From an uncultured Chromatiaceae bacterium (GTDB lineage: Bacteria > Pseudomonadota > Gammaproteobacteria > Enterobacterales > Alteromonadaceae): a stretch of 20,496 nt of DNA. Shown in pieces: positions 6,304-14,090 of this stretch (positions within the stretch are counted from its first letter, which is position 1; each line of letters starts with the position of its first letter). The stretch covers positions 1 through 20,496 of the forward strand of contig CAMLSF010000058.1 in assembly GCA_946482615.1 (NCBI GenBank), in the 5' to 3' direction. Made by a program: the position numbers and the translations under genes. The notes below the pieces were generated by a model that searched no databases, was not told where the DNA came from, and saw nothing but the letters and a program-made list of their open reading frames with translations.

Positions 6304-9300
6304 TCAGGCAGGTTTTACCTGATGATCTGCTTCATCATCTTCGTCTTCTACCTTGTCATGGCTGTGATCTTTTGCGATCAGCATATAGACAGAAGGTAAA
6401 ACAAAGAGTGTCATTAAAGTACCAATGGTCATCCCCAGCACTAAGACTATACCAATAGAGTTACGGGCCGCAGCACCAGCACCTTCAGCGAAGATCAGCG
6501 GGGTGTGACCGGCAATAGTGGCGATACTGGTCATCATCACAGGGCGTAAACGCAGCACTGAAGCTTCACGTATCGCATCCAGTTTGGATTTACCTTGTTC
6601 CTGCAGTTTGTTGGCAAATTCCACCACCAGAATACCATTACGTGCAATCAAACCTATCAGGGTGACTAAACCTACCTGCGAATAGATATTGAGCGTACTG
6701 GTAAAACCGTCGGTGAAAAATGGCATAGGGGCTGGTATTTTCAGGAAGGTAAAGACCAGTGCACCAAACAGAGCCAGAGGCACCGAGCCTAACAAGATGA
6801 CGATAGGGTCACGGAAGCTGTTGTACTGGGCGGCCAGTACCAGGAAAATCATAGTCACAGCCAGAGTAAAAGCTGGCAGGAAAGTGTTGCCTTCACGTTT
6901 TAACTGACGGGATTCGCCTGTGTAATCCACTGAATAACCACTTGGCAGTAACTTCTTCGCTTCGGTTTCCAGGAAGGTTAAAGTTTCATCCAGAGGTTTA
7001 ATAGTCACACCACTGATTTTCACCGCGTTTAACTGCTGCATACGGTTAATACTGCGTGGCACAGTGCTGTGCGTCAGGCTGGCAATTTGATCAACCCGGA
7101 TCATCTGATCCTGTGGACCTTTGATATAGAGGTTGGTTAAATCATCAGGGGTTAAACGCTCCAGACGTTTCACTTGCGGTACTACCTTGTAGCTTTGACC
7201 CGACATATTAAAGCGATTGACATAACCACCTCCCAACAAGGTGCCTAAGTCCTGCACTACATCCCGCATATTCAGGCCTAAATCGGCCACTTTATCGCGG
7301 TCTATATTCAGCTGATATTCCGGCTGATCCACTTTCATATCAATGACCTGAAACGGGAATATGCCGCTTTCACGCATGACTTTTTCCAGTTGCAGCGCAT
7401 AGTTGTAAATCTCTTCAGATTCAGCGGTGGAGGCAATGACAAACTCTACCGGGAACTGACCGCCACCGGGCAAAGAAGGTGGCGTGATAGGTAAAATCCG
7501 TACCCCTGAAATTTCTGCCAGTTTTTGCTGCACTTCCGGCATTATTTCAAACACAGTGCGTTCACGCTCAGCCCAGGGTTTAGTCACCATGCCACCAAAA
7601 CCACCTGTAGGGAAGGTGATCTGGAAGGTAAAGTCGGTTTCCGGCACAGACATAAAAGCTTCGTTAACGTATTTGCCGTAAAAAGACGACTGATCGACGG
7701 TCGCATTGGCAGGCGAGTCAACAATACCAAAAATAACCCCCTGATCTTCCACCGGAGCCAGCTCTTTTGGCGACATGCTGTACAAAGGTACACAAAGCAG
7801 AGTAATACCCACCCAAAACAGATAAACACCGGATCTATTCTGTAAACTGCTCTCCAGTTTACGGCTATAGAAGTGTTGGAAGCGGGTGAAAATGCCGTCC
7901 AATGGTGCTTTTAAGCTAGTATGAGGTTTCAACATACGGGACGCCATCATAGGCGATAGCGTAATGGCCACTATGGCGGATATAGCCACAGCACCAGCCA
8001 GCGTAATAGCAAATTCGCGGAACAAAGTACCGGTTAAACCACCTTGTAAACCTATAGGCACGTACACCGAAATCAGCGTCACCGTCATCGCAATAATAGG
8101 GCCGCCTAATTCACGGGCTGCGACTAAGGCGGCTTTGAATGGCTTCAGGCCGTTTTGAATATGACGTTCAATGTTTTCCACCATTACAATGGCGTCATCC
8201 ACCACCAGACCGACAGACAATACAATGGACAACAAGGTCAGCAGGTTTAAGGAAAAGCCAAACAGCTTCATGATAAACATGGCACCAATCAGTGACAGCG
8301 GTATGGCGACAATAGGAATAAGCACGGAGCGGCTAAAGCCTAAAAACAGGAAGATCACCACGACTATAATCAGTAATGTCTCTCCCAGTGTTTTGACCAC
8401 GTCGTCTATCGCCGCTTCAATGTACTTGGTGGCGTCGTAAGACACTTCACCCGTTAAACCACTGGGCAGCTCAGCTTTAATCAGTTCCATCTCTTTGGTG
8501 ACAGCTTTAATCACGTCCAGCGAGTTGGCATTTGGTGCAACAAATACACCCATAAAGACAGCGGTTTCGCCTGAGTAGTTGACGTCCGTATTGTAGTCGT
8601 CTGCACCAAGCACAACGTCTGCTACGTCAGACAAACGCACTATACCTTCGCTGTTCTGGCGAAGAATCATCCGCTTAAACTCGTCCACACCTTTCATATC
8701 GGTGTTAGCGCGCAAATTCACCTGAGTGTAAGCACCCCGGGTCTGGCCTATAGTGGCCTGAATATTATTGTCGGTCAGCGCTGTACGAACGTCTGATGCG
8801 GTAATACCTAAAGCCGCCATACGCTCTGGTTTTAACCAGACCCGCATAGCAAAGGTACGGCCACCCAAAATATCGGCTTTTTGCACACCACTGATAGCAA
8901 TTAAACGGGGTTGTACAGAACGGCTTAAAAATTCAGTGATCTGGTTTTGTTCCAGAATATCTGAGCTGAAGCTTAAATAAGCCGCGGCAAACTGACTGTC
9001 GGCCGCTTCTATGGCAATAGCCGGTACTTCAGCCTCTGGCGGCAAATCGCCACGCACCTGATTCACCTTGGCACTGATTTCCGTCATGGCTTTGAGCGGG
9101 TCATAGTTCAGGTGCAAATGGGCTGTGACTGTCGATACGCCCATAGTGCTTTGTGATTCGATGTAGTCTATACCACCAGCTGAGGCAATCGCCCTTTCAA
9201 TCGGAGTGGTAATAAAACCACGGACTAAGTCAGCGTTAGCACCTATATAAGCTGTGGTAATTTTGATCACAGCTATGTCTGAACGTGGATACTGTCGTAC

Positions 9301-9399
9301 CGTCATATTGCTCATAGACTGGAAACCAGCCAGCAATATCAGCAGGCTGACCACTATGGCCAGCACAGGCTTTTTAATAAAAATATCGGTAAAATTCAT
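6304..9399 (-). CDS. RND efflux pump inner-membrane permease (HAE1/AcrB-like)
   Basis: A 1031-aa proton-driven drug-efflux permease of the AcrB/MexB superfamily, with the usual length and the duplicated layout of 12 membrane helices and two large periplasmic loops. TM1 is at residues 11-28. The TM4 proton-relay aspartates are present as VGLVVDDAIVMVEN (D401, D402). The TM10 region reads GLIARNGILVVEFAN, with R920 where AcrB has K940; the codon on the plus strand is 6640-6642. The downstream RLRP and MTS elements are intact. The C-terminus is acidic and histidine-containing (about 1012-1031). The TM4 and TM10 patterns fit a hydrophobic/amphiphilic-drug exporter rather than the metal-exporting CusA type. 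It follows its adaptor by 55 bases with a weak ribosome site. No outer-membrane factor is encoded here, so it presumably uses a TolC-like protein made elsewhere. Confidence 0.93.
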   Translation of the reverse strand: MNFTDIFIKKPVLAIVVSLLILLAGFQSMSNMTVRQYPRSDIAVIKITTAYIGANADLVRGFITTPIERAIASAGGIDYIESQSTMGVSTVTAHLHLNYDPLKAMTEISAKVNQVRGDLPPEAEVPAIAIEAADSQFAAAYLSFSSDILEQNQITEFLSRSVQPRLIAISGVQKADILGGRTFAMRVWLKPERMAALGITASDVRTALTDNNIQATIGQTRGAYTQVNLRANTDMKGVDEFKRMILRQNSEGIVRLSDVADVVLGADDYNTDVNYSGETAVFMGVFVAPNANSLDVIKAVTKEMELIKAELPSGLTGEVSYDATKYIEAAIDDVVKTLGETLLIIVVVIFLFLGFSRSVLIPIVAIPLSLIGAMFIMKLFGFSLNLLTLLSIVLSVGLVVDDAIVMVENIERHIQNGLKPFKAALVAARELGGPIIAMTVTLISVYVPIGLQGGLTGTLFREFAITLAGAVAISAIVAITLSPMMASRMLKPHTSLKAPLDGIFTRFQHFYSRKLESSLQNRSGVYLFWVGITLLCVPLYSMSPKELAPVEDQGVIFGIVDSPANATVDQSSFYGKYVNEAFMSVPETDFTFQITFPTGGFGGMVTKPWAERERTVFEIMPEVQQKLAEISGVRILPITPPSLPGGGQFPVEFVIASTAESEEIYNYALQLEKVMRESGIFPFQVIDMKVDQPEYQLNIDRDKVADLGLNMRDVVQDLGTLLGGGYVNRFNMSGQSYKVVPQVKRLERLTPDDLTNLYIKGPQDQMIRVDQIASLTHSTVPRSINRMQQLNAVKISGVTIKPLDETLTFLETEAKKLLPSGYSVDYTGESRQLKREGNTFLPAFTLAVTMIFLVLAAQYNSFRDPIVILLGSVPLALFGALVFTFLKIPAPMPFFTDGFTSTLNIYSQVGLVTLIGLIARNGILVVEFANKLQEQGKSKLDAIREASVLRLRPVMMTSIATIAGHTPLIFAEGAGAAARNSIGIVLVLGMTIGTLMTLFVLPSVYMLIAKDHSHDKVEDEDDEADHQVKPA

Positions 9400-9454
9400 A
9401 ATCTGCTCATTGTTAATGGCTGTTGATAGATGAGTGTTAACCAGACATCACAAA

Positions 9455-10573
9455 TCAGGTATCAGCTGGTGTTGGTGTGGTTTTAAATTCTGGTGGCTGG
9501 GTTTTGCTCAGCACCACAGACTGGCCATTAAACAGCTTAAATGCACCTGCGCTAACCACTTGTTCACCAGCTTTGAGGCCGTCAATCACTTCAACAAAAT
9601 CACCACGGGCTTTGCCTAAACGGACAAATTGCTGGCGGGCTTTTAAGCCACCTTTGTCATCTTTTTCCACTACAAACACAGTGTCACCAAAAGGAGCATA
9701 AATAATGGCTGTGCTTGGCACCACCAGCAACTGATGTGGTTCTGTTAAGATCACTGTGGTGGAGACAGCCATACCAGGGATCAAGACGTTGCTGCTGTTG
9801 TCCAAAATAGACTGCACTATCACATTACGGGTGCTGGTATTAATTTCAGCGCCTATAGCACTGATCTCGCCTTTGACGACAACTGCTCCGTCACCGACTG
9901 ACACTTCAACAGGTAAACCTTTAGAGATTTGAGTCAGCCAGTGTTGTGGTACGGGGAAGTTCACCCGTACCTTGTTGGTGGCCTGCAATGACACTATAGG
10001 AGTTCCAGCCTGTAAATCGGTCCCTAAATCCACCTGACGAATACCAATGCGGCCATCAAAAGGTGCACGAATGACTTTTTTCTGCAAGGTGGCTTTTAAG
10101 TTGTCGACCTGAGCAGCAGCACTGTCCAGTTGCTGCTTAGCGTTGTCCAGTTCACTTTGAGTGGCAATATTGGTGCGACGTAATTGCACTAAACGGTCAT
10201 AACTGGTTTTGGCCAGCTTTAAACTGGCTTCGGCTGAACGTAGTTGTGCCTGCTCGTTGGTGACATCCTGTTCAATCAGTATCGTGCCGGCCGTGACTTG
10301 CTGACCATTGCTGAAACTGATTTTTTTCACCCGACCAGGCACTTCGGCGGCAACAATAATACCCTCGTCTGCCAGCACTGTGCCTATCGCATTGTAAGTA
10401 TTAGGCCAGCTTTGTTGCTCCACATTAAAGGTGCTGACGTATTCCGGCGGAGGTACAAAAGTTTCGCCTGATTCGATCATGGCTGCAATCTGGCCACCTT
10501 TGACCCCTGCAAGCACCATAAACACACAGATCAGGCCAAGTACGGCAAACAATATAGATTTAAATCTTTTCAT
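9455..10573 (-). CDS. RND efflux periplasmic adaptor (membrane fusion protein)
   Basis: A 372-aa adaptor that joins the RND pump to an outer-membrane channel. It opens with MKRFKS and a hydrophobic segment (7-24) that can be a signal peptide or anchor; no lipobox cysteine follows. The biotinyl-lipoyl halves flank a helical hairpin. The first half ends near VKKISFSNGQQVTAG (about 82-96) and the second begins with VIRAPFDGRIGIR (about 168-180). The coiled hairpin between them (about 105-165) contains the AxLxxAxxxYxRLxxL pattern. Beta-barrel and membrane-proximal domains follow. It is the first gene of a two-gene operon with the pump downstream. I see no clear Shine-Dalgarno before the ATG, although the start agrees with the expected N-terminus. 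Substrate is unknown. Confidence 0.92.
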   Translation of the reverse strand: MKRFKSILFAVLGLICVFMVLAGVKGGQIAAMIESGETFVPPPEYVSTFNVEQQSWPNTYNAIGTVLADEGIIVAAEVPGRVKKISFSNGQQVTAGTILIEQDVTNEQAQLRSAEASLKLAKTSYDRLVQLRRTNIATQSELDNAKQQLDSAAAQVDNLKATLQKKVIRAPFDGRIGIRQVDLGTDLQAGTPIVSLQATNKVRVNFPVPQHWLTQISKGLPVEVSVGDGAVVVKGEISAIGAEINTSTRNVIVQSILDNSSNVLIPGMAVSTTVILTEPHQLLVVPSTAIIYAPFGDTVFVVEKDDKGGLKARQQFVRLGKARGDFVEVIDGLKAGEQVVSAGAFKLFNGQSVVLSKTQPPEFKTTPTPADT

Positions 10574-10674
10574 AGCAGTAACCAGATTAAAAGTTAATAA
10601 CGACCCAAGAGTTCAGCCCTGTTATTACGACTTGGCTGTACTTTCGGATTAGAGCCACTTTGAGTGCAAACCCC

Positions 10675-10710
10675 AGAATAACAGTTCTGATCTTACACAT
10701 TACTTACACA
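10675..10710 (-). promoter_or_regulatory. Direct-repeat operator and extended -10 promoter of the RND operon
   Basis: CTTACACA occurs at 10692-10699 and again at 10703-10710, an exact direct repeat with an 11-base period, or one helical turn. On the minus strand this reads GTAAG-N6-GTAAG. It lies where the -35 element would be for an extended -10, TG-T-TATTCT (hexamer 10680-10675). Direct half-sites one turn apart over the -35 region are typical of activators of the OmpR/PhoB response-regulator family. The GTAA core resembles the CpxR box (GTAAA-N-GTAAA). The promoter lacks a normal -35, which fits activator dependence. The regulator's identity is inferred. Confidence 0.5.
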
Positions 10711-11006
10711 CTCAACGGATATGCTAGTGTGCCACGTTTTTTTGGAAATTGTGACGATTAGTCATAAATTAATAAAAATTTAAGAAAATGAGTTCGGTGA
10801 TCTCTGAATGGCATCAGTCAGTGCCTGCAGTTCTGCGCATAAGTTAGGTATGAAAAAGCAGCAAAGGCGCAAAAAAACCATCGCTATAGTGTAGCGAGCA
10901 AAAGTGCTTTCACCTATGAAAATATGAGATAAATTTGTAACCAAATGACAAAAATGTTAAGCCTTACAAAGAAGTTGAGGCGGGGCTGCAGGGGCTGGTC
11001 ACAAAA

Positions 11007-11030
11007 GAAGGCCACCTTTTGGTGGCCTTC
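11007..11030 (-). terminator. Terminator of the M16 peptidase gene
   Basis: A perfect 10-bp stem (GAAGGCCACC 11007-11016 / GGTGGCCTTC 11021-11030) with a 4-base loop. On the minus strand it is followed by TTTT. It lies 15 bases beyond the peptidase stop codon. Confidence 0.9.
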
Positions 11031-11045
11031 TCAAGCCAATGTTGT

Positions 11046-13886
11046 TCAGAGGCTGATTCTTTCCACCGGGTAACCCAGTTTTTCCAGTTCTGGCGTTAAG
11101 CTTTTTGCATCACCCACCACCAGAATAGCCATTTCTTTGGTGTTTAAATGTTTAGCGGCCAGCGCGTTAATTTGCTCTTTGCTGATGCCGGATACGATCT
11201 GATTACGTTCACGGACAAAATCCGGTGTTAAATTAAATTCCAGAATTTGTGCCATAAAACCTAACTTGGCATTAGGTGTTTCGTACTTCAGTGCATCCGA
11301 CTGATTAATGGCCTGACGCATAAAGGCCAGTTCATCATCGGCAATACCTTTTTGCCGGAAGGTATCCAGCTCATTGATAAACTGACGGATCGAATCTGCT
11401 GTTGCATCAGCCCGCACTGCCGCAGAAGCGGTGTAAGTACCTGCAAACTTGTCCGCGATAAAGCTGGCGCGGGCGCCATAGGTATAACCTTTGTCTTCAC
11501 GCAGATTCAGGTTAATGCGGCTGTTAAAAGTGCCACCTAAGACGAAGTTCATTAAACCTGCCTGATAGAACTCGCCTGTGATGTCCTGAGTCAGTGAACG
11601 CTTACCAATGCGGATCTCGGATTGCGGTGCATCAGGTTTATCCAGCAGATATATAGTACCGGGTTTGGCGTTCATGCTACCTGTATTCACCTGAACAGTC
11701 GGGCCTTTGCCTTGCCAGTCCGCCAGCTGGGTTTTCAGCTCTGCCGCTACTGTATCCCGGGCTAAATCCGACACCACAATCAGTTGGCCACCAGCGGGTT
11801 TAAAGTAGGTCTGATACCAGTTTTTCACATCATCCAACGTTAGTTTACTGACAGACTCCAATGTGCCTTCGTTAGGTAAGGCGGCTATGCTGCCAGCAAA
11901 CATCATTTTGTTGTAGGCCGTTGCCGCTATATAAGCCGGGTTGGTGGCGCTGTGCTGAATACCTTGCAACGTCTGCTGTTGTAAACGGCTGAAATCTTCG
12001 GCTTTAAAGGCCGGGTTGCGTAACTTTTCCTCCAGCAGTTTTAAGGTTTGTGGCAGGTTTTTGCTTAAGCTGGAAACAAAAACCTCAATGTAGCTGTCAC
12101 CTGAAGTGATGCTGATGCTGCTACCCAGTTTTTCCAGCTCCAGACTCATTTGTTCTGTGCTGTAGTTTTGCGTACTTTCATTCAGAATGGCGGCAAGTAA
12201 AGCGGAAACACCTGCTTTATCGGCCGTTTCGTAATAGCTGCCTACAGGGATTTTCAGTAATAAAGACGTGGTAGGCGTTTCCGTACTTTGGCTACCTAAG
12301 ACTTTGATGCCATTACCTAAATCCATAGTCCAGGTAGCTGGCAGTTCAACAGCTGGGTTCATACCTGCCATAGGTTGTTTGCTACGGTCAAAGTTATCTG
12401 TTGCTTTGCGTACCTGTAAATCTTCTGCTTTGGTTTTGGATGGACCACCAAAGTCGTGTTGTACCGGTGTGAAGTTATCAGCTTTGGCAATCAGTTGTTT
12501 CTGGCCTTTTGGCACCACACTCATGACCACAGAATGTTGATTTTTAATGTAGGTGTTGTACACCCGCATTACATCCTCTTTGGTTACGGCGTTATAACGG
12601 GCTATATCATCGGCGATAGTATCGGGTTTGCCCTGAAAGGTCTGGCTGGCGGCCAACTGGCTGACTTTGCCCGCTACACTTTGCAGGCCAAAAATGCTGC
12701 TGGCTTCCATCTTGGCTTTTACTTTTAATAAATCGTCGTCTGTTACACCACGCTGTTCAAATTCGGTCAGGCTGGCACGGATCACTTGTTCTATATCAGC
12801 CAGAGTTTTGCCTGAAGCCGGATGAGGCAGGGCATATAAAGAAAACTCACAAGCCAGTTCACGGCATGGGTGTGATACAGCTGCTTGCACAGCCAACTGG
12901 TTTTTCACCAGATTTTTGTACAGCAGTGAGTTGTTACCGCCGCCTAAAATTTCCGACAAAATATCCAATGCCGCTTCGTCTTTGTGGGTGGCATAGACTG
13001 TTGGATAAGTGATGTAGACCAGTGGCAAATGCACATTGTCTTCCATCGAGATATAACGGGTCTCAGGCAGTTTCACAAAAGTTTTGGCGGCGTCTGTAAC
13101 TTCAGGACCAGCTGGAATAGAGCCAAAATACTTTTGCACCAAAGGCAAAATATCTTCGGCTTTGACCGCACCACCTATGGTTAAAGTGGCATTGTTCGGG
13201 CCATACCAGCGCAGGAAAAAGGCTTTGACATCATTGACGTTAGCGCGGTTTAAGTCGTCCATATAACCAATAACAGGCCAGGAATAGGGGTGGCCGTCCG
13301 GATACAAAGCCTGAGATACCCGCTCATTTAAACGGCCGTAGGGTTGGTTATCCACCCGCTGACCCCGTTCGTTTTTTACGGTTTCGCGTTGCACTTCAAA
13401 TTTCTTCTCTGTCACAGCGTCCAGTAAAAAGCCCATACGGTCAGCTTCTAACCACAGCATTTTTTCCACCTGATTCACAGGTACTGTTTCAAAATAATTA
13501 GTACGGTCTGAGTTGGTGGTGCCGTTTAAGGTGCCACCAGCTTCAGTGATAATTTTGAAATGCTGTTCGTCACCGACGTTTTCAGAACCCTGAAACATCA
13601 TATGTTCAAAGAAGTGAGCAAAACCTGATTTACCTAACTCTTCACGGGCTGAACCTACATGATAAGTCACGTCTACATGCACCAACGGATCTGAATTATC
13701 CTCGTGCACTATCACAGTTAAGCCATTGTCCAACTGGTACTTTTTATAGGGAATATGAATGCCTTGCTGAGGTTTGGACTGCTCAATTAATTTCACGCCA
13801 GCAGGTAAGTTTGAATGAGTCTGAGTGCCGCAGGCGGCTAAAGTCACGGCAAAAGCTATGGCTATTGCCAGTTTAGATTTGTTCAT
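11046..13886 (-). CDS. M16 family zinc peptidase, two-domain lipoprotein
   Basis: A 946-aa zinc metallopeptidase of the M16 (pitrilysin/insulinase-like) family, with tandem M16 halves. I start it at 13886, where a strong AAGGAGGA ribosome site precedes MNKSKLAIA, a hydrophobic core and the lipobox TLAAC (C19), so it is a predicted lipoprotein. The frame extends to an ATG at 14006, but that adds 40 residues before the signal sequence and crosses the candidate promoter. The inverted zinc motif HFFEH is at 91-95, with the likely third ligand E173 in VKNERGQ, 78 residues after H95. The C-terminal half (about 500-946) lacks HxxEH, as is normal for the non-catalytic half, but keeps an RINLNLREDKGYTYGA-type segment that helps bind substrate. 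The likely role is degrading peptides in the periplasm or at the outer membrane. Physiological substrates are unknown. It is a single-gene unit. Confidence 0.93.
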   Translation of the reverse strand: MNKSKLAIAIAFAVTLAACGTQTHSNLPAGVKLIEQSKPQQGIHIPYKKYQLDNGLTVIVHEDNSDPLVHVDVTYHVGSAREELGKSGFAHFFEHMMFQGSENVGDEQHFKIITEAGGTLNGTTNSDRTNYFETVPVNQVEKMLWLEADRMGFLLDAVTEKKFEVQRETVKNERGQRVDNQPYGRLNERVSQALYPDGHPYSWPVIGYMDDLNRANVNDVKAFFLRWYGPNNATLTIGGAVKAEDILPLVQKYFGSIPAGPEVTDAAKTFVKLPETRYISMEDNVHLPLVYITYPTVYATHKDEAALDILSEILGGGNNSLLYKNLVKNQLAVQAAVSHPCRELACEFSLYALPHPASGKTLADIEQVIRASLTEFEQRGVTDDDLLKVKAKMEASSIFGLQSVAGKVSQLAASQTFQGKPDTIADDIARYNAVTKEDVMRVYNTYIKNQHSVVMSVVPKGQKQLIAKADNFTPVQHDFGGPSKTKAEDLQVRKATDNFDRSKQPMAGMNPAVELPATWTMDLGNGIKVLGSQSTETPTTSLLLKIPVGSYYETADKAGVSALLAAILNESTQNYSTEQMSLELEKLGSSISITSGDSYIEVFVSSLSKNLPQTLKLLEEKLRNPAFKAEDFSRLQQQTLQGIQHSATNPAYIAATAYNKMMFAGSIAALPNEGTLESVSKLTLDDVKNWYQTYFKPAGGQLIVVSDLARDTVAAELKTQLADWQGKGPTVQVNTGSMNAKPGTIYLLDKPDAPQSEIRIGKRSLTQDITGEFYQAGLMNFVLGGTFNSRINLNLREDKGYTYGARASFIADKFAGTYTASAAVRADATADSIRQFINELDTFRQKGIADDELAFMRQAINQSDALKYETPNAKLGFMAQILEFNLTPDFVRERNQIVSGISKEQINALAAKHLNTKEMAILVVGDAKSLTPELEKLGYPVERISL

Positions 13887-13958
13887 AGGTTCCTCCTTGT
13901 TGATGGCCCGATTAAAACACGTTTCTTTTGGCTTACAAAGATACAACTGTGTAACAAA

Positions 13959-13987
13959 ACGATACAATGCGGCCAGAAGCGACTCAA
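13959..13987 (-). promoter_or_regulatory. Candidate sigma-70 promoter for the M16 peptidase gene
   Basis: On the minus strand, TTGAGT (13987-13982) and TATCGT (13964-13959) are 17 bases apart, each matching consensus at four of six positions. The start point would be near 13952, about 65 bases before the chosen ATG and downstream of the longer alternative start at 14006. Confidence 0.45.
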
Positions 13988-14017
13988 TAATTCTGGTTTC
14001 CTGCACCCTTTAACGTC

Positions 14018-14061
14018 AGACCAGGGGCCTGAATTCATTCATAATTCAGTTTGTCTGGTCT
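14018..14061. repeat. Inverted repeat in the M16/ydbH divergent intergenic region
   Basis: AGACCAG (14018-14024) and CTGGTCT (14055-14061) are reverse complements. They flank GAATT...AATTC (14031-14047) and a CATAAT hexamer (14040-14045) that could be the -10 of the ydbH-like gene. No good -35 is visible 17 bases upstream of it. This may be an operator for ydbH; the support is only symmetry and position. Confidence 0.3.
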
Positions 14062-14090
14062 ACAGTTCTGACAAGCGAAGAGGATACGAC

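Larger units (their letters stand above)
10574..11045. other. 472-base intergenic region upstream of the RND operon
   Basis: No convincing gene here. It holds the RND control region (10675-10710) and the M16 terminator (11007-11030). It also contains a small dyad TGAC-N5-GTCA (10752-10764) in an A/T-rich stretch, and a 6-bp dyad TCGCTA-N5-TAGCGA (10881-10897). A 14-codon ATG-to-TAG frame at 10850-10894 has no good ribosome site and is not called. The remaining 100 or so bases show nothing I can interpret. Confidence 0.6.

Noticed and set aside
7525..7845. Plus-strand frames opposite the RND pump gene (e.g. 106 codons)
   Set aside because: Antisense shadows of a well-supported 1031-aa pump, with no ribosome site and no recognisable product.
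10850..10894. 14-codon Lys/Arg-rich frame (MKKQQRRKKTIAIV) in the intergenic region
   Set aside because: No convincing ribosome site, and nothing follows it on the plus strand that it could attenuate. It is most likely chance in an A-rich stretch.
13887..14006. N-terminal extension of the M16 peptidase
   Set aside because: The lipoprotein signal starts at 13886 with an AAGGAGGA site. The extra 40 residues cross the candidate promoter.
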